From: Bacteroidales bacterium | Lineage (GTDB): Bacteria; Bacteroidota; Bacteroidia; Bacteroidales; UBA3824 | Reading direction: 5' to 3' | DNA: 64,000 nt | NCBI GenBank assembly: GCA_016286055.1 | Contig: JAEERW010000007.1 | Location: 62,001 to 126,000 of the forward strand | Shown: piece by piece, positions 22,761 through 32,421 of the stretch | Numbering within the stretch: the stretch's first letter is position 1 | Layout: each line of letters opens with the position of its first letter | The notes under the pieces: generated by a model | The model's database searches: none | What the model saw: only the letters and a program-made list of their open reading frames with translations | Told to the model about the DNA's origin: nothing | Position numbers and translations under genes: made by a program

Positions 22761-25043
22761 ATGAGCGTAGATTTCACCCGATACCCCTTTGCCAACAAAA
22801 CCATCCGCGTGAGATACGATGCGGAAGCGAACAAACATTGGTTTGTGATTGAGGATGTGCTGTGCGTGTTCTTTCCTAATGGAGAAAAGTTTTGGGAGGG
22901 GCTGAAAAATGTGTTGGCGGCAGAGGGATTGTCGTCGCCGGAGGCTTATGTGGCTTACCAAACCCCAATTGGTATAATTGATGTGGCAGACTTGCAACAG
23001 ATGATGCACATTATTGCATACATTCCACGACGAACACGCAAAAAAGAGATGGTGGCGTATTGGCTTTATAATCACAAAGAAAGCGATACAAGTGTTGACG
23101 AAGTTTCACTCAAGCCATACGAGCAAAAGATTATCACCCAAATTCATAGACGCAAAGCAGAGAAACCTCCCCACGAGGTGGATGAAAATGCAGTGGCTGT
23201 AAAAATAACGGTGATACTCATTATAATGATTATTCTTCATATAATCTGCGCAATCGAAGGCGCTTTTACAGAATCACAATTACACATCGGGTGGGCACTA
23301 ATGGAATTGGTACTATTCTATGCCATAGTTAAAACAAAAGAACGTGCTAAAGAGGGAAAAAATAAATCTTCAAACAAAAAACCTGTTCAAATATCTATCA
23401 TCGACAAAATTGTCAACATTCTCAAAGACCGAGTGATGACATACGCTGAAAAAGAAGCTATTGTAGAAGAAGCGGTATCATTAGGAGAAAAAAGAAGACA
23501 TGTATACCATTATATCCACACGGCAATAAAAGATGCAATTATTTTGCATAAAAAAAATGAGCTGACCCAATGCGTAAAATGCCAAGAAACAATTCCTGAT
23601 GATTCGGAGCAATGTCCATTTTGTGGAGATTATCAGATTTGGCCAAAAATTCAGAAACTTACCGCTCTTGCCCTCAGCGACCGTGTGCTCACAGATTTGG
23701 AACGCCAAACTATTGTAAACAAAGCAATTGAATGGGGCATAAGTAGAGAAGAAATCAACCAATATCTCGACGACCAACTCAACTTGCGTTTAGAATACTA
23801 TACAAAGGTAGACCTACGTGATTGCCCTTACTGCGGTGCGCAGATTCCGCTCATTAGCGACGAATGTATGTATTGCGGCAAACCTCTCGAACACGTTGAT
23901 AATCGTCCGCCTCAACCAATAAGGATAACAAGCGAAGAGGCTGACATTATCCGCAGCGAAAACCAAAGGGTGGAAACAAAACGCCACGGCATCAAACACT
24001 GTCCCGACTGCGGTGCACCTTTCCCACTTATCAGCAATATATGTCAATTGTGCGGACACGTGCTCCACGAACGCGACGAAAACAAATTAAACATCCAAAA
24101 CCTTAGAAAAAGCATAGAAGAAAGTATCCAAATGGCTGCCAAAGCCCAAAAACCTTCGGCACGAGGCATTGTTATTGATTATTTACACATTTTTGTATTG
24201 ATTATAAGTCTATTTGCCTTGTTTATGGGTTATCATTATCACAATGATTTTTTCAAATATATCCCAGTAGTAGGACTTTTAACCTTTATTTTAATGTTTA
24301 TAGTAAATATAAAGGCGGAAAAATTATCAGCAATAAAATCAAACGAGGATTATTACAAAGCAAAATACGCTTACGAAATGTATTTGCGTCAAGTAAAAAC
24401 TCTCTATGGCGATGACCCTGAGGCAAAACCGCTGTTAAATCAATTTGCTGAGATTATAAATAAGTTGAAAGAAGACCGTCGCAAAAGCCGATTTGTAGTA
24501 GCTCGCAAAATCACTACATTATTTCTGTGGTCGTTTGGTATTATATTTTTGCTTTGTTTACTTGATTTTCTTAAACCCAAAGCAGAGCGGTGGACTATTC
24601 CTCAAGGAACAGAAAAATTATATAGCATAACCAAACATCTTAAACCATATCCATCCACAATAGTAGTAGATTATGAGGCAAAACATATTATGTCTACCAA
24701 TCAAGATGCAGAACTCACTTTTGTACTTTCATCACACGATAATGATAGGTTTAGGTGGAAAGTAAACAAATTAGAATTTGTTCAAGATCCCTATGAAATA
24801 TACTACAGCTATCCTTCTTATCATCTTTTTCACATTATATTATTAGACAAACATTTAACAAAAATAACAGATATTGACGATGACATTATCAGTGAAGATT
24901 TCATCATCTATAACAAGAAGTTACAACAAAAAAAAATATACTTTGATTTTTGGTCAAAAAAAACCTCATCAAACATAGAGGATCTAAAAAGAATAGCAAA
25001 TAGTGCAGAATATTACACAATAGAATTTGGAAATGGACGATAA
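22761..25043 (+). CDS. Array protein A1: Bro-N-like / TerB-like / zinc-ribbon membrane protein
   Basis: A 760-residue protein of a family repeated four times here. In order: a Bro-N (antirepressor)-like N-terminus (IRVRYDAEANKHWFVIEDVL, IDVADLQQMMHIIAYIP; about 1-110); two membrane segments (about 140-190); two TerB-like helical units (VNILKDRVMTYAEKEAIVEE and LTALALSDRVLTDLERQTIV), with a zinc knuckle between them (CVKCQETIPDDSEQCPFCG); two zinc ribbons (CPYCGAQIPLISDECMYCG, CPDCGAPFPLISNICQLCG); two membrane helices near 475-515; a cytosolic coil; a last membrane helix near 600; and an extracytoplasmic beta-rich C-terminus. The next gene starts inside its last codons (11-nt overlap). Domain names are from pattern recognition only; function unknown. 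Confidence 0.7.
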   Translation: MSVDFTRYPFANKTIRVRYDAEANKHWFVIEDVLCVFFPNGEKFWEGLKNVLAAEGLSSPEAYVAYQTPIGIIDVADLQQMMHIIAYIPRRTRKKEMVAYWLYNHKESDTSVDEVSLKPYEQKIITQIHRRKAEKPPHEVDENAVAVKITVILIIMIILHIICAIEGAFTESQLHIGWALMELVLFYAIVKTKERAKEGKNKSSNKKPVQISIIDKIVNILKDRVMTYAEKEAIVEEAVSLGEKRRHVYHYIHTAIKDAIILHKKNELTQCVKCQETIPDDSEQCPFCGDYQIWPKIQKLTALALSDRVLTDLERQTIVNKAIEWGISREEINQYLDDQLNLRLEYYTKVDLRDCPYCGAQIPLISDECMYCGKPLEHVDNRPPQPIRITSEEADIIRSENQRVETKRHGIKHCPDCGAPFPLISNICQLCGHVLHERDENKLNIQNLRKSIEESIQMAAKAQKPSARGIVIDYLHIFVLIISLFALFMGYHYHNDFFKYIPVVGLLTFILMFIVNIKAEKLSAIKSNEDYYKAKYAYEMYLRQVKTLYGDDPEAKPLLNQFAEIINKLKEDRRKSRFVVARKITTLFLWSFGIIFLLCLLDFLKPKAERWTIPQGTEKLYSITKHLKPYPSTIVVDYEAKHIMSTNQDAELTFVLSSHDNDRFRWKVNKLEFVQDPYEIYYSYPSYHLFHIILLDKHLTKITDIDDDIISEDFIIYNKKLQQKKIYFDFWSKKTSSNIEDLKRIANSAEYYTIEFGNGR

Positions 25044-26004
25044 AGCAAGATTTCAAGATACTTTAACACAATTGGAGCGACATCTTTACGATTACAAAAA
25101 TTGTTTTCCTAAAAATGTTTGGCAGTTACTCAGCACCGACGTGCCGATTATTACTCTTATTGTATTTGCGTACATTATCATTAAATTGATAGGTTTTTGC
25201 GTATGGTCTATGATTATAATTGGAATTTTGATTATAGCAATGATAATAATACTCGTTTACAAAGATTCAAAAAGTGCGTGGAAAAAACTCATTTTAAAAC
25301 GAGGAAATTACGAAAAAGATCTTCACACCATAAAAGAAAAAATCGAAGAAATAGACATCGAAGATTTTAAACAATATCCCGATGTAAACAATTATCTAAA
25401 TACTTTTAATAGCGAAATAAGGAAAGAAACAGAGCGAAAACAAAATATCAGAAACCAATACCACACAATTATTTTTGGTATCTATTCAATATTATTAATT
25501 GCAATATTACTGACATTTAAAATAGATTTCAGAATAGCAAACAAAGTTGTAGCCGAAAACATATCTTACGATGGACGTATATTCAACTCACTGCATATCA
25601 CCTATGAACAACCAATAGCAACAATCAAACCGCTTTCTGACGAAACCTCAGAACTTATACGCGAATTTGTTCCGGGCTCAAAAAGCAAGAACCTATGCTT
25701 ATTTTTTGAAGAAACTAAACATTCGGCAAAATTTGTATCATATATGCCAACGTTCGTAAAAGATATAGGTTACAATGATGTGGCAATTATAATTACCGAC
25801 ACCACAGGTCATCCTGTCTCCTATTTACCATTTTTTTCCTTTGAACCATGGAGAAGAAATTACGATAAAGGGCTCATCCATTCCCGTAACATAGCAGAAA
25901 TATATGATGAAAACCATCCATACGAAATACTCCGCCGTGTAAAATATCTGCAAGAAAATGCCGACAATTTAAGATATGTAATTGAGAAATATTTATTATA
26001 TTAA
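25033..26004 (+). CDS. Array protein B1: small membrane partner
   Basis: A 323-residue protein from the ATG at 25033. It starts MDDKARFQDTLTQLERHLYD, then has a two-helix membrane hairpin (about 38-85), a cytosolic coiled coil (YEKDLHTIKEKIEEIDIEDF ... YPDVNNYLNTF), a third membrane helix (about 145-165), and an outer domain with the ITDTTGHPVSYLPFFSF motif, closing in HPYEILRRVKYLQENADNLR. Homologues B2 (28519) and B4 (34184) share the start, the 'YPDVxxYL' motif and the ending. The overlap with A1 suggests coupled translation and a complex. No known family recognised. Confidence 0.7.
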   Translation: MDDKARFQDTLTQLERHLYDYKNCFPKNVWQLLSTDVPIITLIVFAYIIIKLIGFCVWSMIIIGILIIAMIIILVYKDSKSAWKKLILKRGNYEKDLHTIKEKIEEIDIEDFKQYPDVNNYLNTFNSEIRKETERKQNIRNQYHTIIFGIYSILLIAILLTFKIDFRIANKVVAENISYDGRIFNSLHITYEQPIATIKPLSDETSELIREFVPGSKSKNLCLFFEETKHSAKFVSYMPTFVKDIGYNDVAIIITDTTGHPVSYLPFFSFEPWRRNYDKGLIHSRNIAEIYDENHPYEILRRVKYLQENADNLRYVIEKYLLY

Positions 26005-26009
26005 AAAAT

Positions 26010-28514
26010 ATGATCACCGATTTTACCACATACCGTTTTAGCGACAAGGCCATCCGTGTAAGATTCGATGCGGAGAAGGGTATTTTTTTGTTTGTGGTGG
26101 TGGATGCTTTGGCATTGGTACTCTCCAATCCCGAAGTATTTTGGACGAAACAGAAAAAACAGTTTTCTACTTCTACTAATAATTCATCGGATTATTATAC
26201 AACCGTCAACACCAACAACGGCGCGGTAGACGTAGCGGATTTACATCAGATTGAGGCAATTTTAAAGACAATTCCAAACCGAAAAAACAAAAAAGAAAGA
26301 TTGTTGAATTGGATAAACAACCCCATACCAACCAAAATTACAGAGATGGTATCTATTGCGCTGTCAGACGGAGTGATGACTGAGACAGAACGCAACAACA
26401 TTATAGACAAATCAGGAAAAGCCGGGATTTCTACCGAATTAATCAATCGGTATATCAATGATGCCATTGTGCAATGCAGACACGCAATGACACAGAAAAG
26501 TAATTCAAAATCGCAGACAAAAACATACGAATTTACTATCAATAAGGAAACCAACCGTATTGAGGTTAACGAAAAAAAAGAGCCATCGAATGATGGCTGT
26601 TTACTTTTGTTTGCTATTTCATTCATAGAGTTGTTATTAATGATTTCAGGGGGAATCAGCATCGTAGTATTTATGATTCTTATTTTAGTACAATTCTTTG
26701 CATACGGATTAATTATAGAAAAAAAATACCCCGACATAGCAAATAATAAGAGTTTCTATAAATATAATACAACGCCATACTACAAAAAAACAAAAACATC
26801 ATACACAAAACCCGCAATACCACAATCGATTAGGGAATGGATAAGGGCTGCGCTCAAAAACAATATTCTGTCGTTTGCAAAAAGGAGAGAGATTGTAAAC
26901 GAAGCCGTAGAAAGTGGCGCAGATAGAATGCTAATCAACCTAGAGATCAACACTGCGATTAGGAAACGTCTCCAATCGTTCAAAAGAGATAAACTTACTA
27001 TATGTAAACGTTGTGCTGAACTAATACCTAACGACATCGGGCAATGTCCATTCTGCGGCAAAGAAGATATTTGGCACAAAATAAACAGCCTCACCCGTCT
27101 TGCCCTCGCCGACCGTGTGCTAACCGATTTGGAACGAGAAACAATTGTTAACAAGGCGGTAGAAGGCGGTATAAGCAAGGAAGAAATCAACCAATATTTA
27201 GACGATCAACTCAATTTGCGTTTAAAATCATACACCAAAGTAGACCTCCGCGATTGTCCTTTCTGCGGTGCACAGATTCCCCTCATCAGCGACGAATGTA
27301 TGTATTGTGGCAAACCACTCGAACATATAGAAGGCAGCACCAATATAGCATTTAACATATCAGGCAAAGAAGCCGACATAATTCGTAGCGAAAACCAAAG
27401 AGTGGAGCAAGAGCGTCACGGAATTACAAACTGTCCCGACTGCGGTGCGCCTTTCCCGCTCATCAGCAATATATGCGAATCTTGCGGACACGTACTCCAC
27501 GAACGTACCGAAAACGCCCTCAATATCAAAAACCTGCTTACCAATATGCAGCGAAGTATCGACCGCGTAAACAAAGCACCCAAACCAACAGTATTGCAGA
27601 TTATAATGTATTGGTTTTATTATATACTGATGATACTCAGCATATTTGCCTTTATTGTTGGCATAATTGCCGACAACGAGGTAGGAAAAATCATCTCATT
27701 GGCAGGTTTTATCGGAGGTATTATTGCAATGGGAACAAATGCGGTGCTAAACGACACAAAATCACCTGTTTTGATAGCCGACGGCGAGTATTATAAGGCA
27801 AAGCACTCATACGAAATGTTTGCCCGCGAAGTAGACACCCTCTACGGCGATGATGACGAGGCGCAGAAAATGCTCAGCAATTTTTCATCAACGCTAAAAC
27901 TGCTAAAAAGAGAACGTTACCAAAACCGAATCAAAGTGGGCAGAATAATACTAATAACAGCCTTGGTGATTTTGGGAGTGGTAACATATTTTAGCGTCAA
28001 GGCAGAAGATTATACACAGCCCCACAAAGAAAACAAAGAAATCACAATTCCACCCAATACCGAATGGGCATTGAATTTTAGCAAGCATTTAGAGCCATAT
28101 CCACCAGAATCGGGCGTACAAGATAATTTGAGCGATTTTTTGAGAGCCAACAAGGGGGCAGAACTCTCATTTGTGATGGGCGAAGACAACAACCAACCTG
28201 TTTTTCATTGGAAAGTGGCGCAATTGGAACTTTTGCCGGGCGAATCAGCCGACACCAATCATATATTCAAAAATGTGGAAATAGGTATTCAATTATTAGA
28301 TAGCAATTATCAGCAAATCAAAACATTAAGCATCTGTTTGGCAAGCAGAATGCCTTATCATAATTACAATACCATAATCGACAAAGGGAAAGGTCATTAC
28401 TATATAGATTTTTGGTCGAAGAATTACACCTCAGAAGAAAGCATACTTTACACAATCTCCGAAAAAGCGGTTTATTACACGATCTATTACAACACCAAAC
28501 CCTCTAATTATTAG
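26010..28514 (+). CDS. Array protein A2: Bro-N-like / TerB-like / zinc-ribbon membrane protein
   Basis: An 834-residue homologue of A1 and the longest copy. Bro-N-like N-terminus (IRVRFDAEKGIFLFVVVDAL; note WFV is replaced by FLFV), then three TerB-like units (EMVSIALSDGVMTETERNNI; WIRAALKNNILSFAKRREIV; LTRLALADRVLTDLERETIV). A two-helix membrane segment lies between the first and second. Zinc-binding pairs are CKRCAELIPNDIGQCPFCG, CPFCGAQIPLISDECMYCG and CPDCGAPFPLISNICESCG. Then come membrane helices (about 540-585 and about 645) and an outer domain (WALNFSKHLEPYPPESGVQD, FHWKVAQLELL, YYIDFWSKNY). It starts 5 nt after B1, and B2 follows 4 nt after it. Confidence 0.7.
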   Translation: MITDFTTYRFSDKAIRVRFDAEKGIFLFVVVDALALVLSNPEVFWTKQKKQFSTSTNNSSDYYTTVNTNNGAVDVADLHQIEAILKTIPNRKNKKERLLNWINNPIPTKITEMVSIALSDGVMTETERNNIIDKSGKAGISTELINRYINDAIVQCRHAMTQKSNSKSQTKTYEFTINKETNRIEVNEKKEPSNDGCLLLFAISFIELLLMISGGISIVVFMILILVQFFAYGLIIEKKYPDIANNKSFYKYNTTPYYKKTKTSYTKPAIPQSIREWIRAALKNNILSFAKRREIVNEAVESGADRMLINLEINTAIRKRLQSFKRDKLTICKRCAELIPNDIGQCPFCGKEDIWHKINSLTRLALADRVLTDLERETIVNKAVEGGISKEEINQYLDDQLNLRLKSYTKVDLRDCPFCGAQIPLISDECMYCGKPLEHIEGSTNIAFNISGKEADIIRSENQRVEQERHGITNCPDCGAPFPLISNICESCGHVLHERTENALNIKNLLTNMQRSIDRVNKAPKPTVLQIIMYWFYYILMILSIFAFIVGIIADNEVGKIISLAGFIGGIIAMGTNAVLNDTKSPVLIADGEYYKAKHSYEMFAREVDTLYGDDDEAQKMLSNFSSTLKLLKRERYQNRIKVGRIILITALVILGVVTYFSVKAEDYTQPHKENKEITIPPNTEWALNFSKHLEPYPPESGVQDNLSDFLRANKGAELSFVMGEDNNQPVFHWKVAQLELLPGESADTNHIFKNVEIGIQLLDSNYQQIKTLSICLASRMPYHNYNTIIDKGKGHYYIDFWSKNYTSEESILYTISEKAVYYTIYYNTKPSNY

Positions 28515-28518
28515 CACT

Positions 28519-29511
28519 ATGGACGATAAAGCAAGATTTCAGAAAATACAATCACAATTGGAGCGGTATCTGTACGAATACAAAAACAGTTTTCCAAAAA
28601 ACATTTGGCAGATTATCGGAGTTGACATACCGTTTGTAATAATGGTAATTTCGGTGTTTGTGGTAGTCAGGCTGTTAGGGTTTGGCATTGGGGCATTAGT
28701 GCTTGTAATATTAATGTTGCTACCGTACATACTGATGTGGTCAACTCAATCAAACAGCATTTGGACCAAGATATGGAAAAAACGCAAAACTTACCGCGCC
28801 GACAATCAAGCCATCTTAGACAAAATCCACGCAATAGACACATCAGAATTTGAGCAATATCCCGACGTGAAGCGATATTTAGAAAACTACCAAAGCGAAC
28901 TCGCCGCCGAAACCATCCGCAAAGAATCTATCGCCAAGAGTCACAAAAAGATAATGATAATAGGTTCGATAATAATTGTGGCAGGGGCATTGCTAACATA
29001 TACCACCGAAACAAGAATTAAATTGTTTCACCCCACCATAGTTGACAAAAACGAGAAACCACAGTCGCAAGAAATACAAAACGTTTTCACCGACGGGCAA
29101 TTCTATTCCACTCTAAAACTCACCCCAAAAGAACCCTTAGCCGTTATTTCTCCGCTCAACCGCGAAACCAAACAAATGATAAAAGAGGATGACAAAACTC
29201 TGAAAATATATTTCAGGGAATTTAGCGGGGTGAGCCACTACCTCAGAATCAAAACACCGCAGATGTCAACAACTGCTACAAACCGTTTTGAAAGATTTCG
29301 CCTATTTATCACCGACACCACAGGGCATCCAATCAAAAACATACCATATTTTGATTTTAAATACCTGCTATATGGTACCAACTCGCCCATTATAGAATCT
29401 TACCCTATAACCATCAACATCGAAAACCACCCCTACGAAATCATCCGCCGAGTGCGCTATCTTCAAGAAAACGCCGATAATCTAAGGTATGTAATCGAAG
29501 GTTTAGATTAG
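28519..29511 (+). CDS. Array protein B2: small membrane partner
   Basis: A 330-residue homologue of B1: MDDKARFQKIQSQLERYLYE start, membrane hairpin (IPFVIMVISVFVVVRLLGFG ...), coil with FEQYPDVKRYLENYQSEL, third membrane helix (IIIVAGALLTYTT), outer domain with FITDTTGHPIKNIPYFDF, and the same HPYEIIRRVRYLQENADNLR ending. It starts 4 nt after A2 and its last 9 nt overlap the stop end of the convergent AAA/nuclease gene. Function unknown. Confidence 0.7.
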   Translation: MDDKARFQKIQSQLERYLYEYKNSFPKNIWQIIGVDIPFVIMVISVFVVVRLLGFGIGALVLVILMLLPYILMWSTQSNSIWTKIWKKRKTYRADNQAILDKIHAIDTSEFEQYPDVKRYLENYQSELAAETIRKESIAKSHKKIMIIGSIIIVAGALLTYTTETRIKLFHPTIVDKNEKPQSQEIQNVFTDGQFYSTLKLTPKEPLAVISPLNRETKQMIKEDDKTLKIYFREFSGVSHYLRIKTPQMSTTATNRFERFRLFITDTTGHPIKNIPYFDFKYLLYGTNSPIIESYPITINIENHPYEIIRRVRYLQENADNLRYVIEGLD

Positions 29512-31080
29512 AACCTCCTCAATTTCGCATTGATGCTTTTTCTTTTCGTCGTAGTTGATGCCGATGAAGAGAATTTTGCCGTGGTAATAGTCGAAGGCGT
29601 GAAAATATTCTTTGCTCTTGATTTGGGCTATGGCGCGACCGGGGGTTTTGTTTGATTTCAATTCTATTATCATGGGCGGATATTTGCCGTCGGGGTGAAG
29701 AGGTGTATAAATCAGGTCAGCAATGCCATTTCCGGCTGAGGTTTCTTTAAAAACGGTGTAATAATTCAAAGCGTCGATAAATGCCAAGTAAACCGCCGAG
29801 GCAAGTGCCTGCTCGTTGTCGTAATTGCGATGCGATGCCACGTGGATATGACTGCGGTTGAGGGCTTTGGCAACTTCGCTGCCGTTGAGTTGAAGAGTTT
29901 GTTCAAGTAACTCTTCCGAAGCCTTGATTATTTGGTCGGTAACCTTGTAAGTTTTGTCATCTTCCAAAGCGTTGAACCATTCTAAACGAACCTCCTTGTT
30001 GGGTATGCGGCAGGTTTGGGTGTTGTAGTCGTAAGCCAAATATCCAAGGTGGGTCAAGTAGGTAAAAGCGTCGTCCTTGTTGTTAAAATCGGTCATAGTG
30101 TTCATATAACGGCTTACATTAACCTTTACATTTTCGCCCGAAACCATTTTTATTACGTCGTCTTTCATTCCCTTGAAATTGGCATTAAGACGGTCGATAA
30201 TTACTTGATACGAAGAAGTTTTGCTCCAATGACCTTCAAAACGGTGATTGTTTATACTTTTTATCACCGATTCAGGATTGTAAATATCAAAACCATTCTG
30301 ACTATATCCTTGATACCAATTTTTACATTCGGTGTGGTTGATTTGATATTTATCGCAGAGAATGGCAACTTCTTCATCGGTAAAGCCCACAAACTCTGAC
30401 AATTCCTTGGCATCAATAATTGTGTATTCATCAAAATTATTGAGTTTGCTCTGCACCTTGTCGCGCACCACGGGAAGGATACCTGTAATGTAGGCAAGCG
30501 AAATGGCAGGTTTGAGGGTGTTGCTTTTAAACAATCCATTGAGGAATTCCAAATAATCTGCAAAAAGTTTGGGCGAAACATTCATCCGCACCAACGAATC
30601 GTACTCATCGAGAATAATCACAAAAGTTTCACCTGTGGCGGCGTAAACACGAAGCATACAATCCGCTATGGTTTCGGCACTTGACAAATCAACAGAAGGA
30701 AACTGCGTTTTAAACTCTGAAACAACAAAATCAGATAATTTATTAAGCATATTGTCCTTATCCTTGGCATTCTGATATTCGCTTGCAACATCAATTGCAA
30801 TAAAATTCAGTTTGTTAAGATATTTTTCGTAATTATCTGCCTTGGAAATTTTCAAGTTTTGGAACATCTCGCGCGAATCGCAACCCTTTGAATAATAAGC
30901 GCAAAGCATATTAGTGGCGAAAGTTTTGCCAAACCTTCGCGGACGCGACACGCATATATATTGGTTGCATTTGTCGATAAACTTGTTTAATTCGCTAATC
31001 ATCATAGTTTTATCAACATAAATATCAGCAGCCAAAATTTGCTTAAAGCCTACATTACTCGGATTCAAATAGATGCCCAT
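29503..31080 (-). CDS. AAA-ATPase-like + PD-(D/E)XK nuclease-superfamily protein
   Basis: A 525-residue protein. The N-terminal domain is the AAA-ATPase-like family (pfam09820 type): GFKQILAADIYVDKTMMISE, the P-loop CVSRPRRFGKTFATNML and Walker B TFVIILDEYDSLV. The C-terminal part matches the PD-(D/E)XK superfamily often fused to it: NGIADLIYTPL supplies the Asp and PPMIIELKSN the E-x-K. These proteins are expanded in gut Bacteroidota; their function is not known, and selfish or host-interaction roles have been suggested. It sits on the opposite strand inside the A/B array, between B2 and A3. A TATATTTG box (complement of 31103-31110) lies upstream. No defect visible. Confidence 0.9.
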   Translation of the reverse strand: MGIYLNPSNVGFKQILAADIYVDKTMMISELNKFIDKCNQYICVSRPRRFGKTFATNMLCAYYSKGCDSREMFQNLKISKADNYEKYLNKLNFIAIDVASEYQNAKDKDNMLNKLSDFVVSEFKTQFPSVDLSSAETIADCMLRVYAATGETFVIILDEYDSLVRMNVSPKLFADYLEFLNGLFKSNTLKPAISLAYITGILPVVRDKVQSKLNNFDEYTIIDAKELSEFVGFTDEEVAILCDKYQINHTECKNWYQGYSQNGFDIYNPESVIKSINNHRFEGHWSKTSSYQVIIDRLNANFKGMKDDVIKMVSGENVKVNVSRYMNTMTDFNNKDDAFTYLTHLGYLAYDYNTQTCRIPNKEVRLEWFNALEDDKTYKVTDQIIKASEELLEQTLQLNGSEVAKALNRSHIHVASHRNYDNEQALASAVYLAFIDALNYYTVFKETSAGNGIADLIYTPLHPDGKYPPMIIELKSNKTPGRAIAQIKSKEYFHAFDYYHGKILFIGINYDEKKKHQCEIEEVLI

Positions 31081-31102
31081 AATATTGCGGTTTATTTTTC
31101 GG

Positions 31103-31110
31103 CAAATATA
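31103..31110 (-). promoter_or_regulatory. -7 box of the AAA/nuclease gene
   Basis: The complement reads TATATTTG, 22 nt before the ATG at 31080. Confidence 0.5.
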
Positions 31111-31171
31111 AAAAAAATGGATATATTTGCAAAAATCCAGCTCCCCTAACCTACTTTTTCAAAAAAAATCC

Positions 31172-31179
31172 TACCTTTG
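31172..31179 (+). promoter_or_regulatory. Candidate -7 box of the second half of the array
   Basis: TACCTTTG at 31172-31179; another box, TATATTTG, is at 31122-31129. Either would start a transcript covering A3, A4 and B4; leader over 100 nt. Confidence 0.4.
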
Positions 31180-31302
31180 TAAAAAGTTACGGCCATTACA
31201 GTAACAGTTATTACAATTTTGGATGATAATTACTTATAGCGCAGATAATCAAACAAGTATACAAAGCAATTTAGTATAACCGCACAATAGAAAACTGCAA
31301 CT

Positions 31303-32400
31303 ATGCCCCAAGGATACACCTCCATACGATTTGAACGTAAAGCCATCCGAGTAAAATGGGATGACAAGCCAAAGAAATATTGGTTTATAGTGGTTGATGT
31401 GCTTTCGTATTTGTTTGACAATCCGCATAATTTTTGGAAACGAATCAAATCAGCGATAGCAACCAACGGAGAAGCAACGTCAAATTATTATATCTCTTAC
31501 ACTTACGATAACGAAACATTTGACATAGCCGATTATCAACAAATTGTAAATATTTTACAATACATACCAGGCAGAGTAAACAAAAAAGAACGCCTTGTAA
31601 CTTGGCTCATATATCCAATGCCATCTGCTATTCAAAGCAGAGTATACAACGCACTTTACAATAAAAATCAAACTCAAACAGATTGGGATAATATTATCAA
31701 AGAAGCAAACAATTGCGGCGTTCGCACGGAAACAATCAAAGATTATATCGATTTTTTAAAAAACAGAAAGCAATACCAAGCATACATCAACGATATTAAT
31801 AACCAACCATTAACCCAAGATACGGGGAATACTCCAAATGATAATAATACAACTTCAGATAAAGAAGTTAATTTTGGGTGTGTTGTTGCTATTGTTGCAA
31901 TAATTGGACTATATGCTTCTGTTGGTTTTATACAAAAATATGTATACACACATTCCGACTTTGCGTGGATTGCTGTCGTTGTATTTGTAATTATCTCATT
32001 AATAGGATTATACATTTACCACAAAAAAACTCAATATACATACATTCCACGACCAAAAAGCGTAAAATTTGTAAATACCAAAACGCCATCACCGAAGCAA
32101 ACAAAAACGAAGGAAGCAACCGAAACCGTTTCGATTGATGGCAAACGCAAATGTCCGCATTGTGGACGAACCATACCTATAACCAACAACAAATGTCCCT
32201 TTTGCCACAAGCCAATTGTATTGTTTAAAATGGGAAATGGCATAATGCCAATCAAAGATTCACATCAACTCATATTCTCAAAATATCATTACGAACCCGA
32301 AGACGAAACACGTAAAAATATAGTGGTAGTAATATGGAGTATAATTGGAACTATAGCAATTATTTACTTTTATATGTCGATTATTGATTCATGTAATTAA
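31303..32400 (+). CDS. Array protein A3: short variant without outer domain
   Basis: A 365-residue member of the A family. It keeps the Bro-N-like N-terminus (IRVKWDDKPKKYWFIVVDVL, FDIADYQQIVNILQYIP), one weak TerB-like unit (VYNALYNKNQTQTDWDNIIK), a two-helix membrane segment (about 185-245) and one zinc ribbon (CPHCGRTIPITNNKCPFCHK). It then ends with a final membrane helix (IVVVIWSIIGTIAIIYFYMS) and lacks the paired ribbons, second coil and outer domain. No B-type gene follows; A4 begins 21 nt later. Ending in a clean membrane helix, it may be a functional short form rather than a fragment. Confidence 0.65.
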   Translation: MPQGYTSIRFERKAIRVKWDDKPKKYWFIVVDVLSYLFDNPHNFWKRIKSAIATNGEATSNYYISYTYDNETFDIADYQQIVNILQYIPGRVNKKERLVTWLIYPMPSAIQSRVYNALYNKNQTQTDWDNIIKEANNCGVRTETIKDYIDFLKNRKQYQAYINDINNQPLTQDTGNTPNDNNTTSDKEVNFGCVVAIVAIIGLYASVGFIQKYVYTHSDFAWIAVVVFVIISLIGLYIYHKKTQYTYIPRPKSVKFVNTKTPSPKQTKTKEATETVSIDGKRKCPHCGRTIPITNNKCPFCHKPIVLFKMGNGIMPIKDSHQLIFSKYHYEPEDETRKNIVVVIWSIIGTIAIIYFYMSIIDSCN

Positions 32401-32421
32401 TCATTGCCAAACAACAACGAG

